Under the pieces are notes generated by a model, which was not told where the DNA came from, did no database searches, and saw only the letters and a list, made by a program, of their open reading frames with translations. From NCBI GenBank assembly GCA_016124495.1, contig WGNP01000014.1:100442-164441 (forward strand): a DNA stretch of 64,000 bases, given 5' to 3'. Shown here one piece after another: positions 35,983 to 45,478 of this stretch. Numbering within the stretch: the stretch's first letter is position 1; each line of letters starts with the position of its first letter. Origin of the DNA: Hyphomonas sp. (lineage in GTDB: Bacteria > Pseudomonadota > Alphaproteobacteria > Caulobacterales > Hyphomonadaceae). A program made the translations under genes and the position numbers.

Positions 35983-37041
35983 ATGGACTCACATTCAAGG
36001 GTGGCCAGACTCGAAGCCGAGGCGGCCAGACGCATCCTGATCCTCGATGGCGCGATGGGCACGATGATCCAGACCTACAGCCTGACGGAAGAAGACTTCC
36101 GTGGGCAGAGGTTTGCCGACTGGGCCTCGCCGCTGCGAGGCAACAATGACCTTCTGAACCTTACGCGGCCGGATATCATCGCAGCCATTCACGAGTCGTA
36201 TTACGAAGCCGGCGCCGATTTCGTCGAGACGAACACGTTCAGCGCGACGACCATCGCGATGGCGGACTACCGGATGGAAGCCCTCGCCGACGAGATCGCG
36301 GCCGATGGCGCGCGGATCGCACGTGCGGTGGCGGACAAGCTGGAAGCGCGCGACGGCAAGCCGCGCGGCGTGCTGGGCGCGATCGGGCCAACGAACAAGA
36401 CGCTGTCGCTGTCGCCGAAGGTAAGCGATCCAGGCTACCGGGATGTGACCTTCGATCAGGTGCGGGACGCCTATTATGCGCAGGCGAAAGCCATGGCGCC
36501 GTTCATCGACATGTTCCTTATCGAGACGGTGTTTGACACGCTGAACGCGAAGGCGGCGATCAAGTCGCTGATCGACCTGCGCGAGATCGAAGGCATTGAC
36601 CTGCCGATCATTATCTCCGGCACGATCACGGACGCTTCCGGCCGAACCCTCAGTGGGCAGACGGCCGAGGCGTTCTGGAACTCAGTGCGCCATGCGCGGC
36701 CCTGGGCCATCGGACTCAACTGCGCGCTAGGCGCCGACCTGATGCGCCAGCATATCGCCGCGATTTCGCGCGTGGCGGATACGCGCGTGATTGCCTATCC
36801 GAATGCGGGCCTGCCGAACGCTTTCGGCGCCTATGACGAGACGCCGGACCAGACGGCCGGGCACCTCGGCGAATGGGCCAAGAGCGGCCTGGTCAATGTG
36901 CTCGGCGGCTGCTGCGGCACAACACCGCCCCATATTGCCGCGATTGCGGGCGCGGCCAGGGGCAAGGCGCCGCGCGCGGTGCCGGTGCTGCAGCCGGCGC
37001 TGCGGCTCTCGGGCCTCGAGCCGTTTGAAGTGGCCTCCTGA
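35983..37041 (+). CDS. metH: Methionine synthase, homocysteine-binding part (split MetH, N-terminal module)
   Basis: 352 residues corresponding to the first module of cobalamin-dependent methionine synthase. It begins ILDGAMGTMIQTY, followed by FVETNTFSATTIAMADY, GVLGAIGPTNKTLSLSPKV and SGTITDASGRTLSGQT. The zinc-binding cysteines are in IGLNCALGAD and GGCCGTTPPHI, so the site is intact. It stops where a fused MetH would continue into the folate domain. That part is encoded 420 bases downstream after a small gene. The stop overlaps the next start (TGATG). The two parts must assemble as separate polypeptides. Confidence 0.92.
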   Translation: MDSHSRVARLEAEAARRILILDGAMGTMIQTYSLTEEDFRGQRFADWASPLRGNNDLLNLTRPDIIAAIHESYYEAGADFVETNTFSATTIAMADYRMEALADEIAADGARIARAVADKLEARDGKPRGVLGAIGPTNKTLSLSPKVSDPGYRDVTFDQVRDAYYAQAKAMAPFIDMFLIETVFDTLNAKAAIKSLIDLREIEGIDLPIIISGTITDASGRTLSGQTAEAFWNSVRHARPWAIGLNCALGADLMRQHIAAISRVADTRVIAYPNAGLPNAFGAYDETPDQTAGHLGEWAKSGLVNVLGGCCGTTPPHIAAIAGAARGKAPRAVPVLQPALRLSGLEPFEVAS

Positions 37042-37466
37042 TGCCGGACGCGGCGGCCAGCGGCGACCTGTTTGTGTTCTACGGCCTCCTGAAGCAGGGG
37101 GCTGCCGGCGCGCCATCGGCCCTTGACCTGGCGGCGGCGGGAGACTTCGGCGCGCCGTGCCGGTTTCGTGGGCGGATGTTCGACCTTGGCGGATTTCCGG
37201 GCGTAGTGGCGGGCGAGACGCTCTGCCACGGCCTGCGATGGCGCGTGCAGGATGCAGGCATCGTGCCGGCGATGGACGCATTCGAGGACGTGACGGAAGA
37301 CCCGGCGACGTCGCTTTACCGGCGCGTGAAAGTGCCGTTGCTGGACGATGCGGGCGCGGCGACCGGCGAGACTGCCTGGATTTACTGGTATAATCGCTCC
37401 GTGGACGGATATCAATCTGTCGCGGATGGCAACTGGCCGCTTGAGGCGGGGAAAACAAGAAAATGA
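37041..37466 (+). CDS. Gamma-glutamylcyclotransferase-like protein inside the split metH
   Basis: 141 residues. The N-terminus [15 protein letters not shown] matches the YGxL substrate-loop motif of GGCT/AIG2-like proteins. [17 protein letters not shown] and VHGLRWRV-like text ([12 protein letters not shown]) followed by [19 protein letters not shown] fit the beta-barrel fold with an acidic catalytic position in the AFEDV region. Family members cyclise gamma-glutamyl compounds to 5-oxoproline, though many are uncharacterised. It overlaps metH part 1 by one base and part 2 by four, so its synthesis is tied to methionine synthase. A role in glutathione or homocysteine-linked gamma-glutamyl turnover is only a guess. 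Confidence 0.75.
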   Translation: MPDAAASGDLFVFYGLLKQGAAGAPSALDLAAAGDFGAPCRFRGRMFDLGGFPGVVAGETLCHGLRWRVQDAGIVPAMDAFEDVTEDPATSLYRRVKVPLLDDAGAATGETAWIYWYNRSVDGYQSVADGNWPLEAGKTRK

Positions 37467-40105
37467 CACAGCAATCTTCCTCCCAGAACTTCGTCAATAT
37501 CGGTGAACGCACCAACGTGACCGGCTCGGCCGTGTTCCGGAAGATGATCACCGATGGCCGCTATGGCGAGGCCGTGGAGGTGGCGCGTCAGCAGGTCGAG
37601 AGCGGCGCGCAGGTGATAGACGTCAATATGGACGAGGGTATGCTGGACGGCGCCGTCGCCATGACCACGTTCCTGAACCTGATCGCCGCGGAGCCGGACA
37701 TTGCGCGCGTGCCGGTGATGATCGACTCGTCGAAGTGGGAGGTGATCGAGGCTGGCCTGAAATGCGTGCAGGGCAAGGGCATCGTCAACTCGATCTCGAT
37801 GAAGGAAGGCGAAGCGAAGTTCACCGAGCAGGCCCGGGCGTGCCTCTCGTATGGCGCGGCCGTGGTCGTGATGGCGTTCGATGAGGCGGGGCAGGCCGAC
37901 ACTGCGGCGCGCAAGATCGAGATCTGCCAGAGGGCCTACCGCTTACTGACGCAAGAGGTCGGCTTTGCACCGCAGGACATCATCTTCGACCCGAACATAT
38001 TTGCAGTGGCGACGGGGATTGAAGAGCACAACAACTATGCGCTGGATTTTATCGAAGCGGCTAAGGTGATCCGCGAGACCTGCCCGGGCTGTCATATATC
38101 CGGCGGGCTTTCGAACGTCTCGTTCAGCTTCCGTGGCAATGAGCCGGTGCGCCGGGCAATGCATTCGGTGTTTCTCTACTACGCGATCCCGGCGGGCATG
38201 AACATGGGCATCGTGAATGCCGGCCAGCTGGATATCTATGACGATATCGAGCCCGAACTGCGCACGCGCGTGGAGGATGTGATCCTCAATCGCCGGTGGG
38301 ATGCGACGGACCGGCTGATCGAGATTGCCGAGCGGTTCAAGGGCCAGAAGGGCAAGACGCAGGAGAAGGACCTTTCCTGGCGTGAGGCGCCGGTTAAGAA
38401 GCGCCTGGAATATTCGCTTATCCACGGGATCACCGAGTTTATAAATCAGGATACGGAAGAAGCGCGCCTCGCGGCTGATCGGCCCCTGCACGTGATCGAA
38501 GGCCCGCTGATGGACGGCATGAATGTCGTCGGTGACCTGTTCGGGTCCGGCAAGATGTTTCTGCCGCAGGTGGTGAAATCTGCGCGGGTGATGAAGCAGG
38601 CTGTGGCCTGGCTCGAGCCGTTCATGGAAGAAGAAAAGGTGCGCCTCGGCACCACGGCGAAGTCTAACGGCAGGGTGCTGATGGCGACCGTGAAGGGCGA
38701 TGTCCACGATATCGGCAAGAATATTGTCGGCGTGGTGCTCGCATGCAACGGCTATGATATCATTGACCTCGGCGTGATGGTGCCGGCCGACCGGATCCTC
38801 GACACTGCGATCAGGGAGAAGGTTGATATTATCGGACTCTCCGGCCTGATCACCCCGAGCCTCGACGAAATGGTGTATGTTGCGAGCGAGATGCAGCGGC
38901 GCGGCATGACGCAGCCCCTGCTGATCGGCGGGGCGACGACGAGCCCGGCGCATACGGCGGTGAAGATCGATCCGGTGATCCGTTCGGCGCCGGTTATCCA
39001 TGTGCTGGACGCAAGCCGCGCGGTGGGCGTGGTCTCGACGCTCCTGAACGATGACGACCGTCCCGTGCTCGTTGCACAGACACGGGCGCGCTATGAGCAG
39101 ATGCGCGAGGCGCGCAAGGATGGCCCGCCCAAGGCGCGTCTGGCGCTGGCCGAGGCGCGCAAGGCGGCGTTCAAGCCGGACTGGAACAGCTACACGGCGC
39201 CGAAGCCGACGTTCACGGGCGCGCGCAGTTTCGAGGATATCGACCTGGCAACGCTTGCCCGCTACATCGACTGGACGCCATATTTCTCGGCCTGGAATCT
39301 TGCCGGCCGGTTCCCGCAGATCCTCGAAGACGACAAGGTCGGCGAGGCGGCGCGCGGGCTCTGGAGTGACACCGAGTCGATGATGCAACAGCTGATCGGT
39401 GAGGCCTGGTTCAAGCCGAAGGCGGTTGTCGGCTTCTGGGGCGCGAACGCGGTGGGCGACGACATAAGGCTGGAGACAGGCGACACGTTCTTCACGCTGC
39501 GCCAGCAGATGATGAAGGACAATGAGCGCGCGAACTATGCATTGTCCGATTTCCTGGCGCCGGAAGGCGAGGATTGGATTGGCGGGTTCGTCGTTACGGC
39601 GGGCGCCGAGGCGGACGCTATCGCCGAGGACTTCAAGGCGAAGGGCGACGATTATTCCTCCATCATGTGCAAGGCGCTCGCTGACCGGTTTGCCGAGGCG
39701 ATGGCGGAGTACATGCACGCGCGCGTGCGCAGGGAACTCTGGGCCTACGCGCCGGACGAGGCGCTGACGACAGAGGATATGATCGCCGAGAAGTACCGTG
39801 GCATCCGGCCGGCGCCGGGCTATCCCTCGCAGCCCGAGCATACGGAGAAGGCCACCCTGTTCAAGTTGCTGGACGCCGAGAAACTTATCGGCGTGTCGCT
39901 GACCTCCAGCTATGCCATGAACCCGGCAGCGTCCGTATCCGGACTATATCTCGCGCACCCGGACGCGATCTATTTTGCGCTGGGGCGGATAGAGCGCGAC
40001 CAGGTCGAGGACTATGCCCGCCGCAAGGGCTGGGACACGAGGACCGCCGAGCGCTGGCTCGCGCCGGTGCTGAACTATGATCCCTTCGTGCTGGTCGAGA
40101 CGTGA
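37463..40105 (+). CDS. metH: Methionine synthase, folate/B12/activation part (split MetH, C-terminal module)
   Basis: 880 residues. The pterin-binding domain starts at once ([57 protein letters not shown]). A helical cap leads to the cobalamin domain with the cobalt-ligand motif [13 protein letters not shown] (His in DVHDIG) and [15 protein letters not shown], then [17 protein letters not shown]. The reactivation domain contains the SAM-binding [15 protein letters not shown] and ends in the usual [19 protein letters not shown]. Compared with E. coli MetH (1227 residues) only the homocysteine domain is absent, and it is supplied by the gene at 35983. The ATG overlaps the GGCT-like stop. Needs cobalamin. 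Confidence 0.95.
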   Translation: MTQQSSSQNFVNIGERTNVTGSAVFRKMITDGRYGEAVEVARQQVESGAQVIDVNMDEGMLDGAVAMTTFLNLIAAEPDIARVPVMIDSSKWEVIEAGLKCVQGKGIVNSISMKEGEAKFTEQARACLSYGAAVVVMAFDEAGQADTAARKIEICQRAYRLLTQEVGFAPQDIIFDPNIFAVATGIEEHNNYALDFIEAAKVIRETCPGCHISGGLSNVSFSFRGNEPVRRAMHSVFLYYAIPAGMNMGIVNAGQLDIYDDIEPELRTRVEDVILNRRWDATDRLIEIAERFKGQKGKTQEKDLSWREAPVKKRLEYSLIHGITEFINQDTEEARLAADRPLHVIEGPLMDGMNVVGDLFGSGKMFLPQVVKSARVMKQAVAWLEPFMEEEKVRLGTTAKSNGRVLMATVKGDVHDIGKNIVGVVLACNGYDIIDLGVMVPADRILDTAIREKVDIIGLSGLITPSLDEMVYVASEMQRRGMTQPLLIGGATTSPAHTAVKIDPVIRSAPVIHVLDASRAVGVVSTLLNDDDRPVLVAQTRARYEQMREARKDGPPKARLALAEARKAAFKPDWNSYTAPKPTFTGARSFEDIDLATLARYIDWTPYFSAWNLAGRFPQILEDDKVGEAARGLWSDTESMMQQLIGEAWFKPKAVVGFWGANAVGDDIRLETGDTFFTLRQQMMKDNERANYALSDFLAPEGEDWIGGFVVTAGAEADAIAEDFKAKGDDYSSIMCKALADRFAEAMAEYMHARVRRELWAYAPDEALTTEDMIAEKYRGIRPAPGYPSQPEHTEKATLFKLLDAEKLIGVSLTSSYAMNPAASVSGLYLAHPDAIYFALGRIERDQVEDYARRKGWDTRTAERWLAPVLNYDPFVLVET

Positions 40106-40276
40106 CCTTCACGCAGGCGCCGCGCCAGGAAGACTATGAAAAGTCGCTGTATTTCACGGCGATTTCGGAAATCTCTGGGACTTGATACAGCCCGCGCCCT
40201 GAAGAGTGGCGCGTTGTGTCCTGCCGGTATTTATTTCTGTTCAGCGCGGCCATATGGGGGCGATCACGTGGATGAG

Positions 40277-40792
40277 ATGGGCTTGTTCCAGTATGCGCTG
40301 CCCGCTATTGCCGGCGCCCTTGGCGTCGCATTCCTGAGCTGGATTTCGAGCAGGCCCAGGCCCGGTGTTCGCCGTTGTCAGGCGTCGGTCTGGGTAACCG
40401 GTTCTTGCCTGGTCGGGGGCGCCGCCTTCGGCGCCGGCCTGATCTTCGTTCTGACGCAGGCCGATCGCACCGACGAGCTTAACGATCAGCCGTGGCTGCC
40501 CTTCGTTCTGGCGGGCTTCAGTGCCGCGCTGTTGTGGGTCGCAGCGGATGCCTTGTTCCGGCGTATCGAATGGGACGACCGGAAGGTCGTGTTCAGGAAG
40601 ATGTTTGCCGCCCCGCGCACCGCGGCATGGTCGGAAATTGCTTCGGTGCATTACCATCCGCTTATGCAGATGTTTCGCGTCGGCTTGGCTGACCGCACCG
40701 GGTTCGGGATTTCGGAAATGACCATCGGCTTGCAGGAGTTTCTGGCGGATGTTGAACGCTACGCGCCCGGCGCGCGCCCCGGCGGGAACTGA
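40277..40792 (+). CDS. Membrane protein of unknown function with a PH-like tail
   Basis: 171 residues. Three hydrophobic helices (LFQYALPAIAGALGVAFLSW, WVTGSCLVGGAAFGAGLIFV, LPFVLAGFSAALLWVAADALF) are followed by about 65 soluble residues (RRIEWDDRKVVFRKMF and AAWSEIASVHYHPLMQMFRVGL). These look like a short bacterial PH or DUF-type beta domain. The start is uncertain: ATG 40277 or GTG 40268 are the best choices, and a frame back to 40136 has no hydrophobic logic. It lies between metH and the pyruvate kinase gene. I cannot name a function. Confidence 0.55.
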   Translation: MGLFQYALPAIAGALGVAFLSWISSRPRPGVRRCQASVWVTGSCLVGGAAFGAGLIFVLTQADRTDELNDQPWLPFVLAGFSAALLWVAADALFRRIEWDDRKVVFRKMFAAPRTAAWSEIASVHYHPLMQMFRVGLADRTGFGISEMTIGLQEFLADVERYAPGARPGGN

Positions 40793-40875
40793 AGCCGCTT
40801 ATTCGAAGCCTAGCGACCTCGCGCCGAGTCGCTATAAGCCACATCCCTGACATCCTTGTCAGAACGGAGTACCTC

Positions 40876-42300
40876 ATGCCGACACGGCGCCTTCGGGCCG
40901 AGAATGCCAAGATCGTTGCGACCCTGGGGCCGCGCAGCCGGACGCTGAAGGAAATCCGCGCGCTGGCGGAGGCGGGCGCCGATGTGTTCCGGCTCAACTT
41001 TTCGCATGGCAGCCACGACGATCACCGTGCGACGCTGGAGATCGTCCGTAAGGTCGAGGCGCTGGTCGGCCGGCCGCTGGCGGCGCTGGCGGACCTGCAG
41101 GGTCCGAAAGTGCGTGTCGGGAGCTTTCCGGGCGGCGAGATGAAAGTGTCGTGGAAGGGCGAGTACCCGCTCGTTGCCGCCGAGAGCACAGAGGCGTCCG
41201 AAACCATTCCGGTGCCGCACAAGGCGATCCTCGATCAGCTGGAAGTCGGGGATACGATCCTTGTCGATGATGGCAAGTTGATCTTCACGGTCACCGCCGC
41301 TGGCAAGGCGCCGCGGGTGCGGGCCGATGTACCGGGCAGGATTTCCGACAAGAAAGGCTTCACCGTGCGCGGCAAAGCGCTGCCGGTGAAAGCGCTGACC
41401 GACAAGGACAAGGCGGATCTTGAATTCGCGCTCTGGATCGGGGTCGATCTTGTGGCGCTATCCTTCGTGCAGTCGGTGGCTGACATCGCGATGACCAAGG
41501 CGATCATCAATGGCCGGGCGCCGCTGATCGCAAAGCTGGAGAAGCCCGCGGCGCTGGGCGAGCTGCGCGAGATCATCCACGCCTCGGACGGGGTGATGGT
41601 GGCGCGGGGCGATCTCGGCGTGGAATATCCGCCGGAAGAAGTGCCGGTAATCCAGCGGCGGATCATCCGGGCGGCGCGGGCGGCGGGGCGGCCGGTGATC
41701 GTTGCGACACAGATGCTGGAGTCGATGATCGAGAATTCGGCGCCGACAAGAGCTGAAGCTTCGGATGTGGCAACGGCGATTTACCAGGGCGCCGACGCGG
41801 TCATGCTGTCGGCCGAAACTGCCGTGGGGCGCCATCCGGCGACCGCGGTGGCGATCATGTCGCGTATCATCCGGGCAACCGAGAATGCCGAGGATTACCG
41901 CCGCTCGATGCTGCAGTTCGACGGCGACGAGCCCGCGCGCACGGCCATTGATGTGGTGGCGCACACTTCGCTGGCCATGGCGGAGGCTGAAGGTGCAACG
42001 GCGCTTGCGCTGCGCACCGGCGCCTTCGAGCGGCTGGCACGCTTCTCCCGGGTGCGCGGCAAAACGCCGATCCTCTATGGATCCATAGAAGAGGACCGCG
42101 TGCGCCAGGCCTGCCTGCTCTGGGGCGTACATCCGCGCAAGCTCGATGCCGGGGTCGAGAACTGGTACCGTGCCCTTATGAAGGCGTCAGGCCTGGAAGG
42201 CCGGGTCGCTTATGCGCGCTGGGCGGGAGACGATGCGCGCTTTGCCTGGGAGATCGGGGTCGGCAAGGGCCTCGATGGCAAGCCGATCACTGGCGTATGA
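40876..42300 (+). CDS. pyk: Pyruvate kinase
   Basis: 474 residues. Converts phosphoenolpyruvate and ADP to pyruvate and ATP. All core motifs are visible: NAKIVATLGP, DVFRLNFSHGSHDDH, LADLQGPKVRVG, PLIAKLEKPAAL with the catalytic lysine, MVARGDLGVEYPPEEVP, and VATQMLESMIENSAPTRAEASDVA. AVMLSAETAVGRHP follows. GGAG precedes the ATG by seven bases. The 3' end overlaps the convergent protease gene by 14 bases. No regulatory element is visible upstream. Confidence 0.95.
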   Translation: MPTRRLRAENAKIVATLGPRSRTLKEIRALAEAGADVFRLNFSHGSHDDHRATLEIVRKVEALVGRPLAALADLQGPKVRVGSFPGGEMKVSWKGEYPLVAAESTEASETIPVPHKAILDQLEVGDTILVDDGKLIFTVTAAGKAPRVRADVPGRISDKKGFTVRGKALPVKALTDKDKADLEFALWIGVDLVALSFVQSVADIAMTKAIINGRAPLIAKLEKPAALGELREIIHASDGVMVARGDLGVEYPPEEVPVIQRRIIRAARAAGRPVIVATQMLESMIENSAPTRAEASDVATAIYQGADAVMLSAETAVGRHPATAVAIMSRIIRATENAEDYRRSMLQFDGDEPARTAIDVVAHTSLAMAEAEGATALALRTGAFERLARFSRVRGKTPILYGSIEEDRVRQACLLWGVHPRKLDAGVENWYRALMKASGLEGRVAYARWAGDDARFAWEIGVGKGLDGKPITGV

Positions 42301-42811
42301 TCATCTGCCCCTGGCGGACTTCATAGGAGTGGAGTTCTCCGAGGAAGGTCATGCCGAGCAGGGATTGCTCCAGCTCCGTGCGCAGGATGACGGCGTTGAC
42401 GTTTTCGATCTCGACCTTGCCGATGCGGATGCTCTCCAACGTTATGGGTGCACCATAGGTGACGCCGCCCGCAGTGCGGATTTCGGAATCGAAGTCGAGC
42501 TCTTCCGGTTGCAGGCCAAGACGCTGGGCGTCGAAATAGGTCAGCGCAACGATGCTCGCGCCGGTGTCGACCATGAACTTGACCTGTGTGCCACTGACAT
42601 CAGCCCGCGCCCAGAAATGACCATCGTCCTCGCGGTCGATGAATGCCGCACGCGAACCGGTAGAGGGCGCGGGCTCGGGGGTGGCAACCGCCACGGTCAC
42701 GGGAGCCGGCGCGTCGGCCCGCTCCTTGAGGCGGGGCGCCACGCCGAACGCGATCACCATCGCAATGGCGATGGCCGTGAACATCACGAAGAACAGGTTG
42801 CGCAGGGCCAT
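42287..42811 (-). CDS. Retropepsin-like aspartic protease, membrane-anchored
   Basis: 174 residues. An N-terminal helix (LFFVMFTAIAIAMVIAFGV) is followed by a linker and a single aspartic protease lobe: HFWARADVSG, then the active site VKFMVDTGASIVAL, and later LLGMTFLGELHSYEV with the hydrophobic-hydrophobic-Gly signature. It matches the TIGR02281-type clan AA proteases of alphaproteobacteria, which must dimerise to be active. It starts three bases after the stop of the DUF1289 gene, so they form an operon. Substrate unknown, probably periplasmic. Confidence 0.87.
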   Translation of the reverse strand: MALRNLFFVMFTAIAIAMVIAFGVAPRLKERADAPAPVTVAVATPEPAPSTGSRAAFIDREDDGHFWARADVSGTQVKFMVDTGASIVALTYFDAQRLGLQPEELDFDSEIRTAGGVTYGAPITLESIRIGKVEIENVNAVILRTELEQSLLGMTFLGELHSYEVRQGQMIIRQ

Positions 42812-42814
42812 GCG

Positions 42815-43009
42815 TCAGCGTTTTCCCATCTGTTCAAGCCGGGCGATCCGGCCGGGGAGGCTGGCGAGGACCATGTCCCGGCCTTCCGGGCCCATCTGAA
42901 CCCAGCGGCCGATTTCCGGCAGCGTGCGGCCGCAGCCGAGGCAATACCCCGTCTGGCCGTCAACGGCGCAAACCTTGATACAAGGGCTCTTTATCGGCGC
43001 GGTGGGCAT
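42815..43009 (-). CDS. DUF1289 cysteine-motif protein
   Basis: 64 residues. KSPCIKVCAVDGQTGYCLGCGRT carries the four-cysteine pattern C-x3-C...C-x2-C of DUF1289, followed by LPEIGRWVQMGPEGRD. It probably binds zinc or an iron-sulfur cluster. The start at 43009 fits the family length; a frame back to 43090 adds unrelated residues. Co-transcribed with the aspartic protease and divergent from the cobT-like gene. Confidence 0.82.
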   Translation of the reverse strand: MPTAPIKSPCIKVCAVDGQTGYCLGCGRTLPEIGRWVQMGPEGRDMVLASLPGRIARLEQMGKR

Positions 43010-43143
43010 GGTTATAGCAAATACCGATTGGTGGAATCCGGCAAGCCTTGCACAGATCGCGTAATAAATCCTTGCCGGACAGGCCCTCAAATCTTTGATA
43101 CCTTACATGCCGCGCAGACGACTTGCGCACGGAGTGACCAGTC

Positions 43144-44145
43144 TTGAGCGATCCTGCGGCCCAGAAATCCCCCCTTTCGGATGTTCGCGACCTGATTCTG
43201 AAGCCGGTTGAGGCCGATATGGCCTCGGGCAAAAGGGTGCGCGAAGCACTCATGGGCATGGGACGGGAGGGCGACTTTGGCCGACTTGGCGAGGCCGCCG
43301 AGTGGCTGGCGCGCTGGCAACGCCGGTTCCCGCCGCGGATCGAGAAGCCGACGCTGGCGATCTTTGCGGGCTCGCACGGGATTGTGGAGCAGGGCGTATC
43401 GCTCTCCAGCAACTCCGACACCCGGGCGCATATTGACGCCCTGGTGCAGGGGCGCGCGCCGCTGTCGGCCATCGCCACGCAGGCCGGAGCAACGGTCCGC
43501 GTGTTCGAACTGGCGCTTGACCGGCCGACGCCCAGCATCGCGGCGGAAGCGGCGATGACCGAGCGCGAATGCGCCGCGACCATCGCGTACGGATTTGAAG
43601 CGGTCGAGGACAAGCCGGACCTGCTGGCGATTGCCGTGTCCGGCGCCGGGGTCGGCACCGCGGCGGCGGCCGTGGCCTGCGCGCTGTATGGCGGCTCGCC
43701 CGACTATTGGGTGCGCCCGAGCGCCCAGACGCCGGCCAGCCTTTCCGAAAAGCGCAGCACCCTGGTGAGTGAAGCGCTGCGGCTGCACCGGGGGCACCTG
43801 TCGGACCCGCTGGAAGCGCTGCGCTGCCTCGGCGGGCGGGAACTGGCGGCCTGCGTCGGGGCGATCATCGCGGCGCGGCAGCAGAGCATTCCGGTCGTGC
43901 TTGACGGGTTCGCGACGACCATTGCGGCCGGCGTGGTGCACGCCGTCTCGAACGTCGCGGTCAGCCACTGCCTCGCGTCGCACATCACGCAGCGCCCCGC
44001 GCACGAAGCGGCGCTTGAGCGGATCGGGCTGGCGCCGCTCCTCCAGTTGCAGTTCCAGACCGGAGGCGGGCTCGGTTCTGCGACAGCGATCGGCGTGCTC
44101 AAGACGGCCTGCGCGCCCTTCATTGCCAGGCCTGCTGCTGCATGA
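43144..44145 (+). CDS. cobT: CobT-like nicotinate-nucleotide:dimethylbenzimidazole phosphoribosyltransferase
   Basis: 333 residues, near family length. CobT makes alpha-ribazole phosphate for the lower loop of cobalamin. The family is recognised from FGRLGEAAEWLARWQ, LAIFAGSHGIVEQGVS, AVSGAGVGTAAAAVA, the strongly conserved DPLEALRCLGGRELAACVGAI, IPVVLDGFATTIAAGV and the C-terminal GLAPLLQL. Where Salmonella CobT has GEGSGA with catalytic Glu317, this protein reads GGGLGSA near residue 307, so the catalytic glutamate is missing. It may have another base or another role. TTG start (43144) with GGAG nine bases upstream. No cobalamin riboswitch was recognised in 43010-43143. Confidence 0.8.
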   Translation: MSDPAAQKSPLSDVRDLILKPVEADMASGKRVREALMGMGREGDFGRLGEAAEWLARWQRRFPPRIEKPTLAIFAGSHGIVEQGVSLSSNSDTRAHIDALVQGRAPLSAIATQAGATVRVFELALDRPTPSIAAEAAMTERECAATIAYGFEAVEDKPDLLAIAVSGAGVGTAAAAVACALYGGSPDYWVRPSAQTPASLSEKRSTLVSEALRLHRGHLSDPLEALRCLGGRELAACVGAIIAARQQSIPVVLDGFATTIAAGVVHAVSNVAVSHCLASHITQRPAHEAALERIGLAPLLQLQFQTGGGLGSATAIGVLKTACAPFIARPAAA

Positions 44146-44260
44146 CGCATGGTCAGTGCGGCATTGTTTACGTTTACGTGCACGTCACCTTGCCAGTGCA
44201 CGGTTTTCACTGACATAGAGTTGCCGATAGGCATCCAGAGCCACCGAAGGACCACCGACC

Positions 44261-45454
44261 ATGAATCTTGATTTCACGCCTGAAGAAAACGCCTTCCGTG
44301 ACGAAGTGCGCGCGTTCATCCGCGACAATTATCCCAAGGAACTCATGAACATGGGGACCCGCGAGGATCTCAGCCGCGAGCAGTTCCTTGCCTGGCACAA
44401 GATCCTCGGCAGGAAGGGCTGGTCGGCGGTGGCCTGGCCGAAGAAATACGGCGGCACCGGCTGGACTTCGACCCAGCGCTATATCTGGTCTGAAGAAAAC
44501 GCCCGCGTCGACTCCATCATGCCGCTGCCTTTCGGCGTCTCGATGGTCGGACCGGTGATCTACACCTTCGGCAGCGAAGAGCAGAAGGCGAAGCACCTGC
44601 CGGGCATCCTGTCGGGTGACGTCTGGTGGGCACAGGGCTATTCCGAGCCGGGTGCCGGCTCTGACCTCGCGAGCCTCAAGACGACGGCCGTGCGCGACGG
44701 CGACCACTATGTGATCAATGGCCAGAAGACCTGGACCACGCTGGCCCAGCATGCCGACTGGGGCTTCTTTCTCTGCCGCACGGACCCGTCGGCAAAGTCG
44801 CAGGAAGGCATTTCCTTCATCCTCGTCGACATGAAGACCCCGGGCATCGAAGTTCGCCCGATCAAGCTGATCGACGGCACGCATGAAGTGAACGAGACCT
44901 GGCTGACGGACGTGCGCGTCCCGGTCGAGAACCTTGTCGGCAAGGAAAACGAAGGCTGGACCTATGCAAAGTTCCTGCTGGCGCATGAACGCTCCGGCAT
45001 CGCCGGCGTGGCCCGCTCCAAGCGCGGTATCGAACGCCTGCGTGACATCGCCTCCTCCGAGACGATCGACGGCACGCCGCTGATCCTCAACGGCGATTTC
45101 TCGCGCAAGATAAGCCAGCTCGAGATCGATCTGACGGCGCTCGAGTTCACCGAACTGCGTACTCTGGCCTCCGAAGCGGCCGGCAAGGGCCCCGGCCCGG
45201 AAAGCTCGATCCTCAAGATCAAGGGAACCGAGATCCAGCAGCGCCTGACCGAGCTGACACTCGAAGCGGTGGGCAATTACGGCGCACCCTACGCGCGTGG
45301 CATGGATGGCCACGGCATCAATGATTTCGGCGTCGGCCCGGAGTATTCGAACTTCGCGGCAGATACCTACTTCAACATGCGCAAGACATCGATCTACGGG
45401 GGATCCAACGAGATCCAACGCAACATCATCACAAAGATGATCCTCGGCCTTTAG
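44261..45454 (+). CDS. Acyl-CoA dehydrogenase, large-subunit type (PimC-like)
   Basis: 397 residues. FAD-dependent acyl-CoA dehydrogenase fold: FTPEENAFRDEVRAFIRDN, WSAVAWPKKYGGTGW, WWAQGYSEPGAGSDLASL, VINGQKTWTTLAQHADW, HEVNETWLTDVRVPVENLVG and SIYGGSNEIQRNII. In medium-chain enzymes the catalytic Glu376 lies in YEGT; here that position is Gly (YGGS), as seen in some large subunits of paired dehydrogenases. The next gene, 24 bases on, encodes a second ACAD, as in pimC/pimD. It probably acts in beta-oxidation of a dicarboxylic, aromatic-derived or steroid-like acyl-CoA; the substrate is not decided. Confidence 0.88.
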   Translation: MNLDFTPEENAFRDEVRAFIRDNYPKELMNMGTREDLSREQFLAWHKILGRKGWSAVAWPKKYGGTGWTSTQRYIWSEENARVDSIMPLPFGVSMVGPVIYTFGSEEQKAKHLPGILSGDVWWAQGYSEPGAGSDLASLKTTAVRDGDHYVINGQKTWTTLAQHADWGFFLCRTDPSAKSQEGISFILVDMKTPGIEVRPIKLIDGTHEVNETWLTDVRVPVENLVGKENEGWTYAKFLLAHERSGIAGVARSKRGIERLRDIASSETIDGTPLILNGDFSRKISQLEIDLTALEFTELRTLASEAAGKGPGPESSILKIKGTEIQQRLTELTLEAVGNYGAPYARGMDGHGINDFGVGPEYSNFAADTYFNMRKTSIYGGSNEIQRNIITKMILGL

Positions 45455-45478
45455 GGCCGGGGGCAGGGAGGAATACTG

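Noticed and set aside
37943..39841. Long open frame (632 codons) on the minus strand opposite metH
   Set aside because: High-GC shadow: the plus strand encodes a clear MetH, and the antisense translation is rich in Arg/His/Leu with no recognisable domain.
43010..43143. Possible cobalamin riboswitch before the cobT-like gene
   Set aside because: No B12-box (GCCACTG-like) or recognisable helices; only 134 bases between divergent genes.
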